Positions 7,738 through 16,616 of a DNA stretch of 64,000 bases are shown one piece after another. The notes beneath the pieces are model-generated. The model was not told where the DNA came from. It saw nothing but the letters and a program-made list of their open reading frames with translations, and did no database searches. Within the stretch, counting starts at the first letter, position 1. Each line of letters starts with the position of its first letter. The stretch lies in NCBI GenBank assembly GCA_948436975.1, contig CAOJJB010000007.1:38971-102970 (forward strand), in the 5' to 3' direction. The position numbers and the translations under genes were made by a program. This stretch comes from an uncultured Clostridium sp. (lineage in GTDB: Bacteria; Bacillota; Clostridia; TANB77; CAG-508).

Positions 7738-8562
7738 ATGAAAGTAATAGTAGTAAGACATGGAAGAACAGAATGGAATGATTTAAAAAAAGTACAAGGC
7801 CAAGCAGATATAGGACTAAATAATAAAGGGAAGGAACAGGCTAAAACAATTGCTAAACTACTTGAAGATAAAAATATAGATTTAATTGTTTCTTCACCAT
7901 TAATAAGAGCAAAAGAAACAGCAGAAATAATAAATGCTAATAGAAACGTACCAATAGTTTATGATAATAGAATATCAGAAAGAGATTATGGTGAATATGA
8001 AGGATTACATAGAAGCGAATTTGAATTTAATGATTTTTGGACATATAGTAAAAATATGAATTATGATAAAGCAGAAAATATACAAGTTTTTTTTAAAAGA
8101 GTATATGATTTTTTAGATGAAATAAAAGAAAAATACAAATATAAAACTTTAGTAATAGTAACACATAGTGGTACAAGTACAGTTATAGATTCGTATTCGG
8201 AAGGACTTCCTAGAGAAGGAGAAATGAATAAAAATCATTTGAAGAATTGTGAAGTTAGAGAATATATTTTTGATGAACCAGTTGAAAGCAAACCGATGAT
8301 AAGGCAAGAAGTAAAAGAAATATTAATGTCATTACGCAACAAAGGGAATGAAGCAACAGTTAATAACTTATTAGGAAGACTAGATTTATTAAGTGATGAT
8401 TTATTTAGTAAAGGATTTAAAAATATTGATAATACGGAACAAAGTATAAAAAAATATTTTGAAGAAAAAGTTGGCTTAATAAGTAAAAGAAGAAAAAAAG
8501 TAAATTATAGAATAGGTTCAAACAAAATTAAATTTAAAGAAAGAGAATTATCTGATCAATAA
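7738..8562 (+). CDS. Histidine phosphatase (phosphoglycerate mutase-like) family protein
   Basis: 274 residues. The first 180 residues form the histidine phosphatase domain: RHG with catalytic His8 (VVRHGRTEWN), a conserved Glu in SERDYGEYEG and the second His in VTHSGTSTV. These use a phosphohistidine intermediate; members include cofactor-dependent mutases, GpmB-type phosphatases and CobC. The C-terminal 80-90 residues are an unrecognised Lys-rich extension not needed for the fold. The start has GGAGAAG nearby. It stands between two terminators without a clear promoter of its own. Substrate not predictable. Confidence 0.8.
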   Translation: MKVIVVRHGRTEWNDLKKVQGQADIGLNNKGKEQAKTIAKLLEDKNIDLIVSSPLIRAKETAEIINANRNVPIVYDNRISERDYGEYEGLHRSEFEFNDFWTYSKNMNYDKAENIQVFFKRVYDFLDEIKEKYKYKTLVIVTHSGTSTVIDSYSEGLPREGEMNKNHLKNCEVREYIFDEPVESKPMIRQEVKEILMSLRNKGNEATVNNLLGRLDLLSDDLFSKGFKNIDNTEQSIKKYFEEKVGLISKRRKKVNYRIGSNKIKFKERELSDQ

Positions 8563-8613
8563 AATTAATCAGAAATGTAAAACAAAAATAAAATATAAAA
8601 GATAAAATTAATG

Positions 8614-8642
8614 TTGATTTTTTTATCAAAATATAGTAAAAT
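8614..8642 (+). promoter_or_regulatory. Promoter of the carAB leader
   Basis: TTGATT (8614-8619), 17-base spacer, TAAAAT (8637-8642). It precedes a 35-codon frame and an attenuator-like terminator; no second promoter is seen between that terminator and carA. Confidence 0.75.
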
Positions 8643-8675
8643 TTAAAAAGATGTAAAAAAGAAAGGAATGTAATA

Positions 8676-8783
8676 ATGGTAGAAATATTAAACCTAGAAG
8701 AAATTAAGAAAAATATAAATTCAATAGGTTTATTTACATTCTTTATTTTAAATTTTAAAATATTCAATAAGACACTAATTTAA
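8676..8783 (+). CDS. Putative 35-residue leader peptide of the carAB attenuator
   Basis: The ATG at 8676 has AAAGGA eight bases upstream. The frame runs through a U-rich stretch (about 8727-8766), and its stop codon (8781-8783) lies inside the terminator hairpin. The peptide is hydrophobic (many Ile, Leu, Phe) and has no Arg codon, which argues against arginine-codon attenuation. The layout resembles the E. coli pyrBI leader, where a ribosome close behind a polymerase paused at U-tracts stops the terminator from folding. The regulatory role is inferred. Confidence 0.55.
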   Translation: MVEILNLEEIKKNINSIGLFTFFILNFKIFNKTLI

Positions 8784-8798
8784 TTAGTGTTTTTTTTT
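8771..8798 (+). terminator. Intrinsic terminator (attenuator) upstream of carA
   Basis: ACACTAAT (8772-8779) pairs with ATTAGTGT (8783-8790) around a 3-base loop and runs into nine T. It overlaps the leader-peptide stop codon and lies 42 bases before carA. Confidence 0.85.
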
Positions 8799-8840
8799 GA
8801 ATAAACATAATAAATTGTAAATAAAAGAAAGGATAAAAAA

Positions 8841-9908
8841 ATGATAGGATACCTAATACTAGAAAACGGTGAAATCTTTGAAGGAGAAAGAATAGGATAT
8901 ACAGTAGATACAGCCTGTGAAGTAGTATTCAATACAAGTATGGCAGGATATATAGAAACATTTACAGATCCTTCATATGCAGGACAAGGAATTGTAATGA
9001 CATATCCATTAATAGGAAATTATGGAATTATACCAGAAGACTATGAATCAGATGGAATTTATGCTAAAGCAGTATTTATTCATGAATTAGCAGAATTTGA
9101 AAGTAACTTTAGAGCAAAATTAAATTTAGACAAATTTTTAAGAGAATATAAAGTTACAGGATTAACAAATATAAATACAAGAAAATTAACAAAAATTCTA
9201 AGAGATGCAGGAACTATGAGAGGATATGTAACATCAAATATTAACGATATAGATGGAATAATGGAAAAAATAAAAGAATATGAAATAGGAAATATAGTAG
9301 AAAAGGTAACATGTAAAGAAATAAAAACATATGGTAAGGGAAAAGGAATAAAAATAGCGTTAATGGATTATGGACTAAAACATAACATAGTAAATTCACT
9401 ATTAAAAAGAGGAGCAGAAGTAACAATATTTCCAGCAAACACTCCAGCAGAAGATATATTAAAAATAAATCCAGATGGAATAATACTTTCTAATGGACCA
9501 GGAGATCCAGAAACATGTACAACTCAAATTAAAAATATACAGAAATTATACAATACAGATATACCAATATTAGGAATATGTTTAGGACATCAATTAATGG
9601 GACTAGCAAATGGAGCCAAAACAGCTAAATTAAAATATGGACATAGAGGTGCAAATCATCCAGTAAAAGATTTAAAAGAAGATAAAGTATATATAACATC
9701 ACAAAATCATGGATATTACATACTAGAAGAAAGTATAAATAGAGATATTGTAGAAGTATCACATATAAATTTAAATGATGGAACAGTAGAAGGATTAAAA
9801 TATAAAAACAAAAAAATATTTACAGTACAATTTCATCCAGAAGCATGTCCAGGACCACAAGATACAGCATACATATTTGATGAATTTATAAATTTAGTAT
9901 CAATTTAG
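8841..9908 (+). CDS. carA: Carbamoyl-phosphate synthase small (glutaminase) subunit
   Basis: 355 residues. The subunit hydrolyses glutamine and passes ammonia to CarB for carbamoyl phosphate, feeding pyrimidine and arginine synthesis. The N-terminal CarA-specific domain (GYLILENGEIFEGE, FNTSMAGYIE) is followed by a class I glutamine amidotransferase with nucleophile Cys247 (GICLGHQ) and the His-Glu pair in QFHPEA. Length is typical. The ribosome binding site is GAAAGGA. carB follows after 24 bases. Expression is probably set by the upstream leader and terminator. Confidence 0.97.
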   Translation: MIGYLILENGEIFEGERIGYTVDTACEVVFNTSMAGYIETFTDPSYAGQGIVMTYPLIGNYGIIPEDYESDGIYAKAVFIHELAEFESNFRAKLNLDKFLREYKVTGLTNINTRKLTKILRDAGTMRGYVTSNINDIDGIMEKIKEYEIGNIVEKVTCKEIKTYGKGKGIKIALMDYGLKHNIVNSLLKRGAEVTIFPANTPAEDILKINPDGIILSNGPGDPETCTTQIKNIQKLYNTDIPILGICLGHQLMGLANGAKTAKLKYGHRGANHPVKDLKEDKVYITSQNHGYYILEESINRDIVEVSHINLNDGTVEGLKYKNKKIFTVQFHPEACPGPQDTAYIFDEFINLVSI

Positions 9909-9932
9909 GAACAGAGAAAAAGGAGAAATAAA

Positions 9933-12900
9933 ATGCCAAAAAATAAAAGTATAAAAAAAGTTTTAGTTATAGGGTCAGGCCCTATTATAATAGGGCAGGC
10001 AGCAGAGTTTGATTATGCTGGAACTCAAGCTTGTAGAGAATTAAAAAAAGAGGGAATAGAAGTTGTTTTAATAAATTCAAATCCAGCAACTATTATGACA
10101 GATAAAAATATGGCTGATAAGATTTATATAGAGCCACTAACTGTTGAAACAGTTAAAAAAATAATAGAAATAGAAAAACCAGATAGCATTCTTCCAAATT
10201 TAGGTGGACAAACAGGTCTTAATTTAGCAATGGAATTGGCAGAATGTGGGTATTTAAAAGAACATAATGTAAAACTTTTGGGGACAGGTGTAGAAGGAAT
10301 TAGAAATGCAGAAGATAGACAATGTTTTAAAGATATGATGGAAACAATAAATGAACCATGTATAGCAAGTAAAGTTGTACATACAGTTGAGGATGCAGTA
10401 GAATTTACAAAAGAAATAGGATTACCAGTTATTATTAGACCAGCATATACATTAGGTGGTACTGGTGGAGGTATTGCTTATAATATGGAAGAACTTGAAG
10501 AAATTGCAAATTCTGGTATAAGAATGTCTAGGGTAAATGAAATATTGGTTGAAAAATGTATTACAGGTTGGAAAGAGATTGAATACGAAGTAATGAGAGA
10601 TAGTAAAGGAAATTGTATTACTATATGTAATATGGAAAATATTGATCCTGTTGGAATTCATACAGGTGATAGTATAGTAGTAGCACCTTCTCAAACTTTA
10701 TCTAATAAAGAGTATCAAATGCTTAGAACATCAGCTATAAAAATTATATCTGCATTAAAAATTGAAGGAGGATGTAATGTTCAGTTTGCATTAAATCCAA
10801 CAAGTTTTGAATATGCAGTAATTGAAGTTAATCCTAGAGTTAGCCGTTCATCAGCTTTAGCTTCAAAAGCAACAGGTTATCCAATAGCTAAAGTAGCAAG
10901 TAAAATAGCTTTGGGATATACATTAGATGAAATAAAAAATGAAGTAACTCAGAAAACATATGCTTGTTTTGAACCAGTGCTTGATTATGTAGTAGTAAAA
11001 ATACCGAAATGGCCATTTAAAAAATTTCTAACAGCTACAAGAGATTTAGGAACACAAATGAAGGCAACAGGAGAAGTTATGGCAATAGCCTCAAATCTAG
11101 AAGCAGGTTTAATGAAAGCAATTCGTTCTTTGGAAGAAAATGTAGAATATTTAAAACTAGATAAATTAGAAAATCTAGGAAAAGAAGAACTAGAACAAAG
11201 ATTGAAAAATGTAGATAATGAGAGAATTTTTGTTATAGCAGAAGCTATTAGAAAGGAAATATCAGTAGAAAGAATACATGAAATTACAAAAATAGATAGA
11301 TTTTTTATAGGTATTATTTATAAATTAGTAAAAATGGAAAATGAACTTATTTTAAATAAGATGAATTCTAAAATATTAGATAGAGCAAAGAAATTAGGTT
11401 TTACAGACAAAATAATAGCAACTCTTTCAGGAAAAACAGAGAAAGAAATAAAAGAATTACGTCATCAAAATGGAATAATTGCTAATTTTAAAATGGTTGA
11501 TACATGTAGTGCAGAGTTTGAAGCAAAAACCCCTTATTATTATTCAAGTTACGATGAAGAAAATGAAACAAAAGAAAGTAATAAAAATAAAATAATGGTA
11601 TTAGGTTCAGGACCTATAAGAATAGGACAAGGTATAGAATTTGATTATTGTAGTGTACATGGAGTTTGGGCATTAAAAAAACAAGGTTATGAAACAATAA
11701 TTGTAAACAACAATCCAGAAACAGTAAGTACAGATTTTGATATTGCAGATAGATTATATTTTGAACCATTAACATCAGAAGATGTAGAAAATATAGTAGA
11801 TATAGAAAAACCATATGGGGCAATAGTTCAATTTGGAGGACAAACAGCTATAAAATTGACAAAAGCACTATCTGATATAGGAGTAAGAATACTAGGAACT
11901 CAAGAAGTAGATATGGATAGAGCAGAAGATAGAAAAGAATTTGACGAAGCTTTAAATAATTGTGGAATTTTAAGACCAAGAGGAAGTACGATTTATACAG
12001 TAGAAGAAGCAAAAACTGTAGCAAATATATTGGGATATCCAGTATTGGTAAGACCATCATATGTACTTGGTGGACAAGGTATGGCTATTACTTATGATGA
12101 TAATGAAATAACAGAATATGTAAATGAAATAAATAAAATAGAGCAAGAACATCCAATTCTTGTAGATAAATATATATTGGGAAGAGAAGTAGAAGTAGAT
12201 GCTATATGTGATGGAAAAAATGTTTTAATTCCAGGAATAATGGAACATTTAGAAAGAGCAGGGGTACATTCTGGAGATAGTATTTCTGTATATCCAACAC
12301 AAAATGTTGAAAAAAGACATGAAGAAAAAATAGTTGAATATACAACAAAAATAGCTAAAGAACTTAATATAATAGGAATATTAAATATTCAATTTATAAT
12401 AAGTGAAGGTCAAGTATATATAATTGAAGTAAATCCACGTTCTAGTAGGACAGTTCCATACATAAGCAAAGTTACAAATTTACCAATGATAGATATAGCA
12501 ACAAATGTAATATTAGGCAAGAAACTAAAAGATTTAGGATATGGTACAGGATTATACAAAAAAAGTGATTACATATGTGTTAAAATGCCAGTATTTTCTT
12601 TTGAAAAAATTAAAAATGCAGATACTAGTTTAGGACCTGAAATGAAATCTACAGGAGAAGTATTAGGTGTATCTAAAAAGTTTGAAAATGCAGTATTAAA
12701 AGCTTTTATAGGAAGTGGAGCAAATGTATCTACAAAAGGTGCTATATTAATAACAGTAAGGGATAAAGATAAACCAGAAATGTTAGATATAGCTGAAAAA
12801 TTTGAAAAATTAGGTTTTCAAATATATGCTACTTCAGGAACATCTAAATACTTAAAAGAACATAATGTAAAATCAATAGTAATTGAAAAATTATGGGAAG

Positions 12901-13130
12901 GTAAAAATAGTATTATAGACTTAATAGAATCAGGAAAAATAAATTTTGTTATTAATACTCCAACCAAAGGAAAAGAGTCAAATAGAGATGGATTTAAAAT
13001 TAGGAGAATGGCAGTAGAATGTAAAATCCCTTGTTTTACATCATTAGATACAGTAAATGCCTTATATCAAGCAATTGAAGATGAAACAAGTGAAGCAGAT
13101 TTAACACCAGTTGATATTACTAAAATTTAA
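9933..13130 (+). CDS. carB: Carbamoyl-phosphate synthase large subunit
   Basis: 1065 residues, the normal full length. Two homologous ATP-grasp halves are visible (start of each: VLVIGSGPIIIGQ near residue 10 and VLGSGPIRIGQG near residue 560, both followed by EFDY). The first makes carboxyphosphate and carbamate, the second phosphorylates carbamate. The C-terminal MGS-like allosteric domain begins near residue 940 (GAILITVRDKDKPE, ATSGTSKYL), where UMP or ornithine act in other species. It follows carA in one operon with AAAAGGAGA before the ATG. No terminator is evident after it. Confidence 0.97.
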   Translation: MPKNKSIKKVLVIGSGPIIIGQAAEFDYAGTQACRELKKEGIEVVLINSNPATIMTDKNMADKIYIEPLTVETVKKIIEIEKPDSILPNLGGQTGLNLAMELAECGYLKEHNVKLLGTGVEGIRNAEDRQCFKDMMETINEPCIASKVVHTVEDAVEFTKEIGLPVIIRPAYTLGGTGGGIAYNMEELEEIANSGIRMSRVNEILVEKCITGWKEIEYEVMRDSKGNCITICNMENIDPVGIHTGDSIVVAPSQTLSNKEYQMLRTSAIKIISALKIEGGCNVQFALNPTSFEYAVIEVNPRVSRSSALASKATGYPIAKVASKIALGYTLDEIKNEVTQKTYACFEPVLDYVVVKIPKWPFKKFLTATRDLGTQMKATGEVMAIASNLEAGLMKAIRSLEENVEYLKLDKLENLGKEELEQRLKNVDNERIFVIAEAIRKEISVERIHEITKIDRFFIGIIYKLVKMENELILNKMNSKILDRAKKLGFTDKIIATLSGKTEKEIKELRHQNGIIANFKMVDTCSAEFEAKTPYYYSSYDEENETKESNKNKIMVLGSGPIRIGQGIEFDYCSVHGVWALKKQGYETIIVNNNPETVSTDFDIADRLYFEPLTSEDVENIVDIEKPYGAIVQFGGQTAIKLTKALSDIGVRILGTQEVDMDRAEDRKEFDEALNNCGILRPRGSTIYTVEEAKTVANILGYPVLVRPSYVLGGQGMAITYDDNEITEYVNEINKIEQEHPILVDKYILGREVEVDAICDGKNVLIPGIMEHLERAGVHSGDSISVYPTQNVEKRHEEKIVEYTTKIAKELNIIGILNIQFIISEGQVYIIEVNPRSSRTVPYISKVTNLPMIDIATNVILGKKLKDLGYGTGLYKKSDYICVKMPVFSFEKIKNADTSLGPEMKSTGEVLGVSKKFENAVLKAFIGSGANVSTKGAILITVRDKDKPEMLDIAEKFEKLGFQIYATSGTSKYLKEHNVKSIVIEKLWEGKNSIIDLIESGKINFVINTPTKGKESNRDGFKIRRMAVECKIPCFTSLDTVNALYQAIEDETSEADLTPVDITKI

Positions 13131-13273
13131 AGAAAAATTAGTATAAATTAGTATAGAATAATGGAGAAATGTAAAGATATTAATGAGTATTTTGAAAAAG
13201 TAGGAATAGATTATCAAGAGGAAAAAGAAGAAAGAGAAGGGAATAAGATTAGATAATAAGTAATTTATGATAC

Positions 13274-13302
13274 TTGCGTTGTTATCCATAATATGTTATA
13301 AT
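13274..13302 (+). promoter_or_regulatory. Promoter of the gene at 13328
   Basis: TTGCGT (13274-13279), 17-base spacer, TATAAT (13297-13302). It is overlapped by a 10-bp inverted repeat. Confidence 0.75.
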
Positions 13303-13310
13303 ATTATGGA
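13285..13310. promoter_or_regulatory. Palindromic candidate operator over the -10 box
   Basis: TCCATAATAT (13285-13294) and ATATTATGGA (13301-13310) are perfect reverse complements spaced by 6 bases, covering the -10 element at 13297-13302. A dimeric repressor could block the promoter here. The regulator is unknown. Confidence 0.5.
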
Positions 13311-13327
13311 TAGTATGGAGGTAAAAA

Positions 13328-14068
13328 ATGGAAAAGAAGAAAGGTATGCAGGAATTACTAAAATATAAAGAAAACTTATTGCAATATGGAAAAAAACTTG
13401 CAGAAGAGAATCCAGACCATTTAGCAAGTGATGAATTACAAGCATTAGTATATAGAATTTTTAAAGAATTAAATAAAATAGATACAGCATTAGGACATCC
13501 ATATACAGAATCTAACATAGAATCGCCAAATTCTGTAAGTCAAGAAAGAATAGAAGAATTATATATTAATTTTATAAATGATAATAATATTGTAGTTACA
13601 CCAAATAACAGAATTTATAATTATGTAACACAAAATTATTCTCCAGAAAAATATCCTAAAATTTTATTATGTGTAAAAGAAGGAGAAAACTCTTACTTAG
13701 GACAAAGATTTGCAAATAAAGGATACAAGGTTGTTAGTGTAAATCCGTTAGAAAGCAAAGTATTTGAAGAAAGAAAGCAAAAATCAGAAGATGTACTAGA
13801 ATGGGCAAATCTTGTTATAGGAAGTAAATTACCACAATGTGCAGAAAACTTTGTTCAAATGGGAAAACCAGCTATATTTAATATAAGTAATAATTCTAAA
13901 GATTATAATGTACATTTTAAAGGATTATCAATAACCTCACCACATGGACTTTTTAGAGAAATAACTAAATGTAGTGGAGTATCTGTAAGAAGAGAAAGAT
14001 ATGATGTGTTTGATGAAGATGATTTATTATTTATTTGTAATGGAAGAGAAAGAGATGATGGAAGATAA
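13328..14068 (+). CDS. Protein of unknown function
   Basis: 246 residues, no family recognised. The N-terminal 60 residues are helical and charged. The middle contains an alternating beta/alpha pattern (ILLCVKEGENSYLGQRF, then YKVVSVNP, later LVIGSKLPQC and KPAIFNIS) that could be a Rossmann-like domain. No signal peptide or membrane segment is present. Ribosome binding site TATGGAGGT. It is a single-gene unit with its own promoter under a candidate operator and its own terminator, so it is independently regulated. Composition matches the host. Confidence 0.75.
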   Translation: MEKKKGMQELLKYKENLLQYGKKLAEENPDHLASDELQALVYRIFKELNKIDTALGHPYTESNIESPNSVSQERIEELYINFINDNNIVVTPNNRIYNYVTQNYSPEKYPKILLCVKEGENSYLGQRFANKGYKVVSVNPLESKVFEERKQKSEDVLEWANLVIGSKLPQCAENFVQMGKPAIFNISNNSKDYNVHFKGLSITSPHGLFREITKCSGVSVRRERYDVFDEDDLLFICNGRERDDGR

Positions 14069-14070
14069 AA

Positions 14071-14103
14071 ATACTAACAATTTAATATGTTAGTATTTTT
14101 TTT
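14071..14103 (+). terminator. Intrinsic terminator after 13328-14068
   Basis: ATACTAACA (14071-14079) pairs with TGTTAGTAT (14088-14096) and is followed by T8. Confidence 0.9.
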
Positions 14104-14104
14104 C

Positions 14105-14133
14105 TTGCAAATTTGTGTAGAATTTTATATAAT
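14105..14133 (+). promoter_or_regulatory. Promoter of the tetR/acyl-CoA synthetase operon
   Basis: TTGCAA (14105-14110), 17-base spacer, TATAAT (14128-14133). The start codon follows about 30 bases later. Confidence 0.75.
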
Positions 14134-14162
14134 GAATGCAAAATATCGGTAGGTGAAAAGAT

Positions 14163-14753
14163 ATGAATAAAACTAAAAGAAAAATTTTTGAAACATCATT
14201 AAAACTTTTTTCAGAAAAAGGATATGATGCTACAAGTATAGAAGAAATAACAGCAACAGTGGGAGTGGCAAAAGGAACTTTATATTATCATTTTAGTAGT
14301 AAAGAAGAAATATTTAATTTTCTTGTAGAAGAAGGAATGAAACTTTTAATAAATAGTATAGAAATAAAAACATCAAAATGTGATAATGTATTAGACAAAA
14401 TAAAAGCAATATCATTAATTCAGTTAAAAGCAGTAAAAAAATATGAAAACTTACTTACAATAGTAATGAGTCAAACTTGGGGAAATGAAACAAGGAATGT
14501 TTTTTGTAAAGAAAAAGTGATTGAGTATATAGAAGTTATAAAAGAAATAGTACAAGAAGGAGTAGATAATGGAGATATAGTAAAATGCAACTCAGAGATA
14601 TTAGCTTCTGAAATTTTTTCACTAACATGTTCAACCTTAATATACAAAAGAAAAGTAGGAATAGAAGAAATAGATATAAAAAAAATGTATAATGAATATG
14701 AAAAAACTTTATTTAACAAAATTAAAATAGGGGATGAGAATAAAGATGAATAA
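14163..14753 (+). CDS. TetR/AcrR-family transcriptional regulator
   Basis: 196 residues. The N-terminal helix-turn-helix is clear (IFETSLKLFSEKGYDATSI, then VGVAKGTLYYHFSSKEEIF at about residues 30-55). The C-terminal all-helical part would bind a ligand. It overlaps the following acyl-CoA synthetase gene by eight bases, so both are co-translated. By analogy with TetR-type regulators of fatty acid metabolism such as Bacillus FadR, it probably responds to acyl-CoA or a fatty acid and controls its own operon; this is inferred from position only. Confidence 0.88.
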   Translation: MNKTKRKIFETSLKLFSEKGYDATSIEEITATVGVAKGTLYYHFSSKEEIFNFLVEEGMKLLINSIEIKTSKCDNVLDKIKAISLIQLKAVKKYENLLTIVMSQTWGNETRNVFCKEKVIEYIEVIKEIVQEGVDNGDIVKCNSEILASEIFSLTCSTLIYKRKVGIEEIDIKKMYNEYEKTLFNKIKIGDENKDE

Positions 14754-16473
14754 TAGAGTATATAAAGGATGCGATAGAATATTTAAAGCAAAACAATTTG
14801 AAAATTTAAAAGAAATGATAGAAAATACTAAAAGTAAATTTGGAACTAACATAGCATTCAAATTTAAAAATGTAGATATGATGAAAACAATGACATATGA
14901 TGAATATATAGATGAAATACAAGCATTAGGAACAGCATTAATAAGTATAGGATTAAAAGATACACGAATAGGAGTAATATCAGAAAATAGATATGAATGG
15001 GAAGAAGCATATTTAGGAATAGTATGTGGAACAGGAATAGCTGTACCATTAGATAAAGCGTTACCAGAAAATGAAATTTTTAACTTAATAGAAAGATCAG
15101 ACATGGAAGCTATTTTCTACTCATCAAAATATGATGAAGTAATGAAAAAGGCAATAGAAAAAGGTATAGGAAAAGTAAAATTTTTTATATCTATGGATAA
15201 TGAAACAAAAGATGGTAATATATATTCTCAAAAAGAATTAGTTAAATTAGGAAAAGATTTATTAAAAAATGGAGCAACTAGTTTCATTAATGCAAAAATA
15301 GACAATGAAGCTATGGCAGTAATGTTATTTACATCAGGAACTACATCAACATCTAAAGCAGTTATGTTATCACATAAAAATATTTGTACAAATATTTATG
15401 ATATAGCATCTATTTTTGATGTATCAAAAGAAGATACAATGTTATCTTTTTTACCATTACACCATGTTTTTGAATGTACAGTAGGTTTTTTATATCCAGT
15501 AAGTGTTGGAGCAACAATTGCATTTTGTAGTGGAATTAGACATATTGCTGAAAATTTAAAAGATTACAAAGTAAGTGTTATGATATCAGTGCCAGTGCTT
15601 TTTGAAAACATGTATAAAAAAGTAATGAAATCTATAGAAGATAAAGGAAAACTAGGAACAGTTAAATTTGGAATAAAGCTAAGTAAAGTTACAAATATTT
15701 TTGGAATAGATATAAGAAGAAAACTATTTAAAGAAATACATGAATCTCTTGGAGGTAAATTAAGATTATTTGTTGCAGGAGCAGCTGCATTTGATCCAGA
15801 AATAGAAAAAGGATTTAATGACTTAGGAATAGACACATATCAAGGATATGGATTAACAGAAACAGCACCAGTTGTTGCAGCAGAACATAAAACATGTAGG
15901 AAACAAGGTTCAATTGGAAAAGCAAATCCAAGTTTGGAAGTTAAAATATTAGAACCAAATGAACAAGGAATAGGAGAACTAGCTGTTAAAGGAGCAAGTG
16001 TTATGCTAGGATACTATAATCATATTGAAAAAGGTGTAACAGAAGACGGTTGGTTTGCAACAGGAGATTTAGCATACATAGATAAAGATGGATATATATT
16101 TATAACAGGAAGGAAGAAGAGTGTAATAGTATTAAAAAATGGAAAGAATGTATATCCAGAAGAAGCAGAAAGTTTAATAAATAAAATACCAGGAGTAAAA
16201 GAATCATTTGTATTTGGTAAACCAGAAAAAGAAGATAAAAATGATTTAAAACTATGTGCAAAAATAGTTTATGATAAAGAAATAGTAAAAGAAAAATATA
16301 ATGTGCAAGAAGTAGAAGATATCAAAAAGAAGATATGGGAAAAAATAAAAGAAATAAATAGAAAGATGCCAACATATAAATATATAAAAGAAATTATTAT
16401 AACAGAAGAAGAACTAATAAAAACAACAACATTAAAAGTAAAGCGATTTGAAGAAATAAAAAAAGTATTATAA
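14746..16473 (+). CDS. Long-chain fatty acid-CoA ligase (AMP-forming)
   Basis: 575 residues from ATG 14746, preferred to the in-frame ATG at 14734 because GGGGATGAG sits 7-8 bases before it. The adenylate-forming motifs are all present: the P-loop FTSGTTSTSKAVMLSH (with a Thr-Ser instead of the common Gly-x-Pro), YQGYGLTETAPV, the ATGDLAYID motif and GRKKSVIVLKNGKNVYPEE. Near the end the usual catalytic Lys region is TTTLKVKRFE. The enzyme activates fatty acids with ATP and CoA, for phospholipid remodelling or degradation. It is coupled to the upstream TetR gene. Confidence 0.88.
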   Translation: MNNRVYKGCDRIFKAKQFENLKEMIENTKSKFGTNIAFKFKNVDMMKTMTYDEYIDEIQALGTALISIGLKDTRIGVISENRYEWEEAYLGIVCGTGIAVPLDKALPENEIFNLIERSDMEAIFYSSKYDEVMKKAIEKGIGKVKFFISMDNETKDGNIYSQKELVKLGKDLLKNGATSFINAKIDNEAMAVMLFTSGTTSTSKAVMLSHKNICTNIYDIASIFDVSKEDTMLSFLPLHHVFECTVGFLYPVSVGATIAFCSGIRHIAENLKDYKVSVMISVPVLFENMYKKVMKSIEDKGKLGTVKFGIKLSKVTNIFGIDIRRKLFKEIHESLGGKLRLFVAGAAAFDPEIEKGFNDLGIDTYQGYGLTETAPVVAAEHKTCRKQGSIGKANPSLEVKILEPNEQGIGELAVKGASVMLGYYNHIEKGVTEDGWFATGDLAYIDKDGYIFITGRKKSVIVLKNGKNVYPEEAESLINKIPGVKESFVFGKPEKEDKNDLKLCAKIVYDKEIVKEKYNVQEVEDIKKKIWEKIKEINRKMPTYKYIKEIIITEEELIKTTTLKVKRFEEIKKVL

Positions 16474-16543
16474 AATATTGCAAAATATTACAAGAAATAT
16501 TATAATGTAATCAAAATGTAACAGAAAAAAGTCGAAAAAAGAC

Positions 16544-16572
16544 TTGTAGTTTTACGGAAAACGAGATATAAT
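16544..16572 (+). promoter_or_regulatory. Promoter of the gene at 16617
   Basis: TTGTAG (16544-16549), 17-base spacer, TATAAT (16567-16572). Confidence 0.8.
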
Positions 16573-16616
16573 AATTTTAGTATTTAATTAGATTGATACG
16601 AAGGAGGTAGTTTACA

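Noticed and set aside
13161-13256. 31-codon frame after carB (charged peptide)
   Set aside because: No ribosome binding site or promoter, low-complexity Glu/Lys composition.
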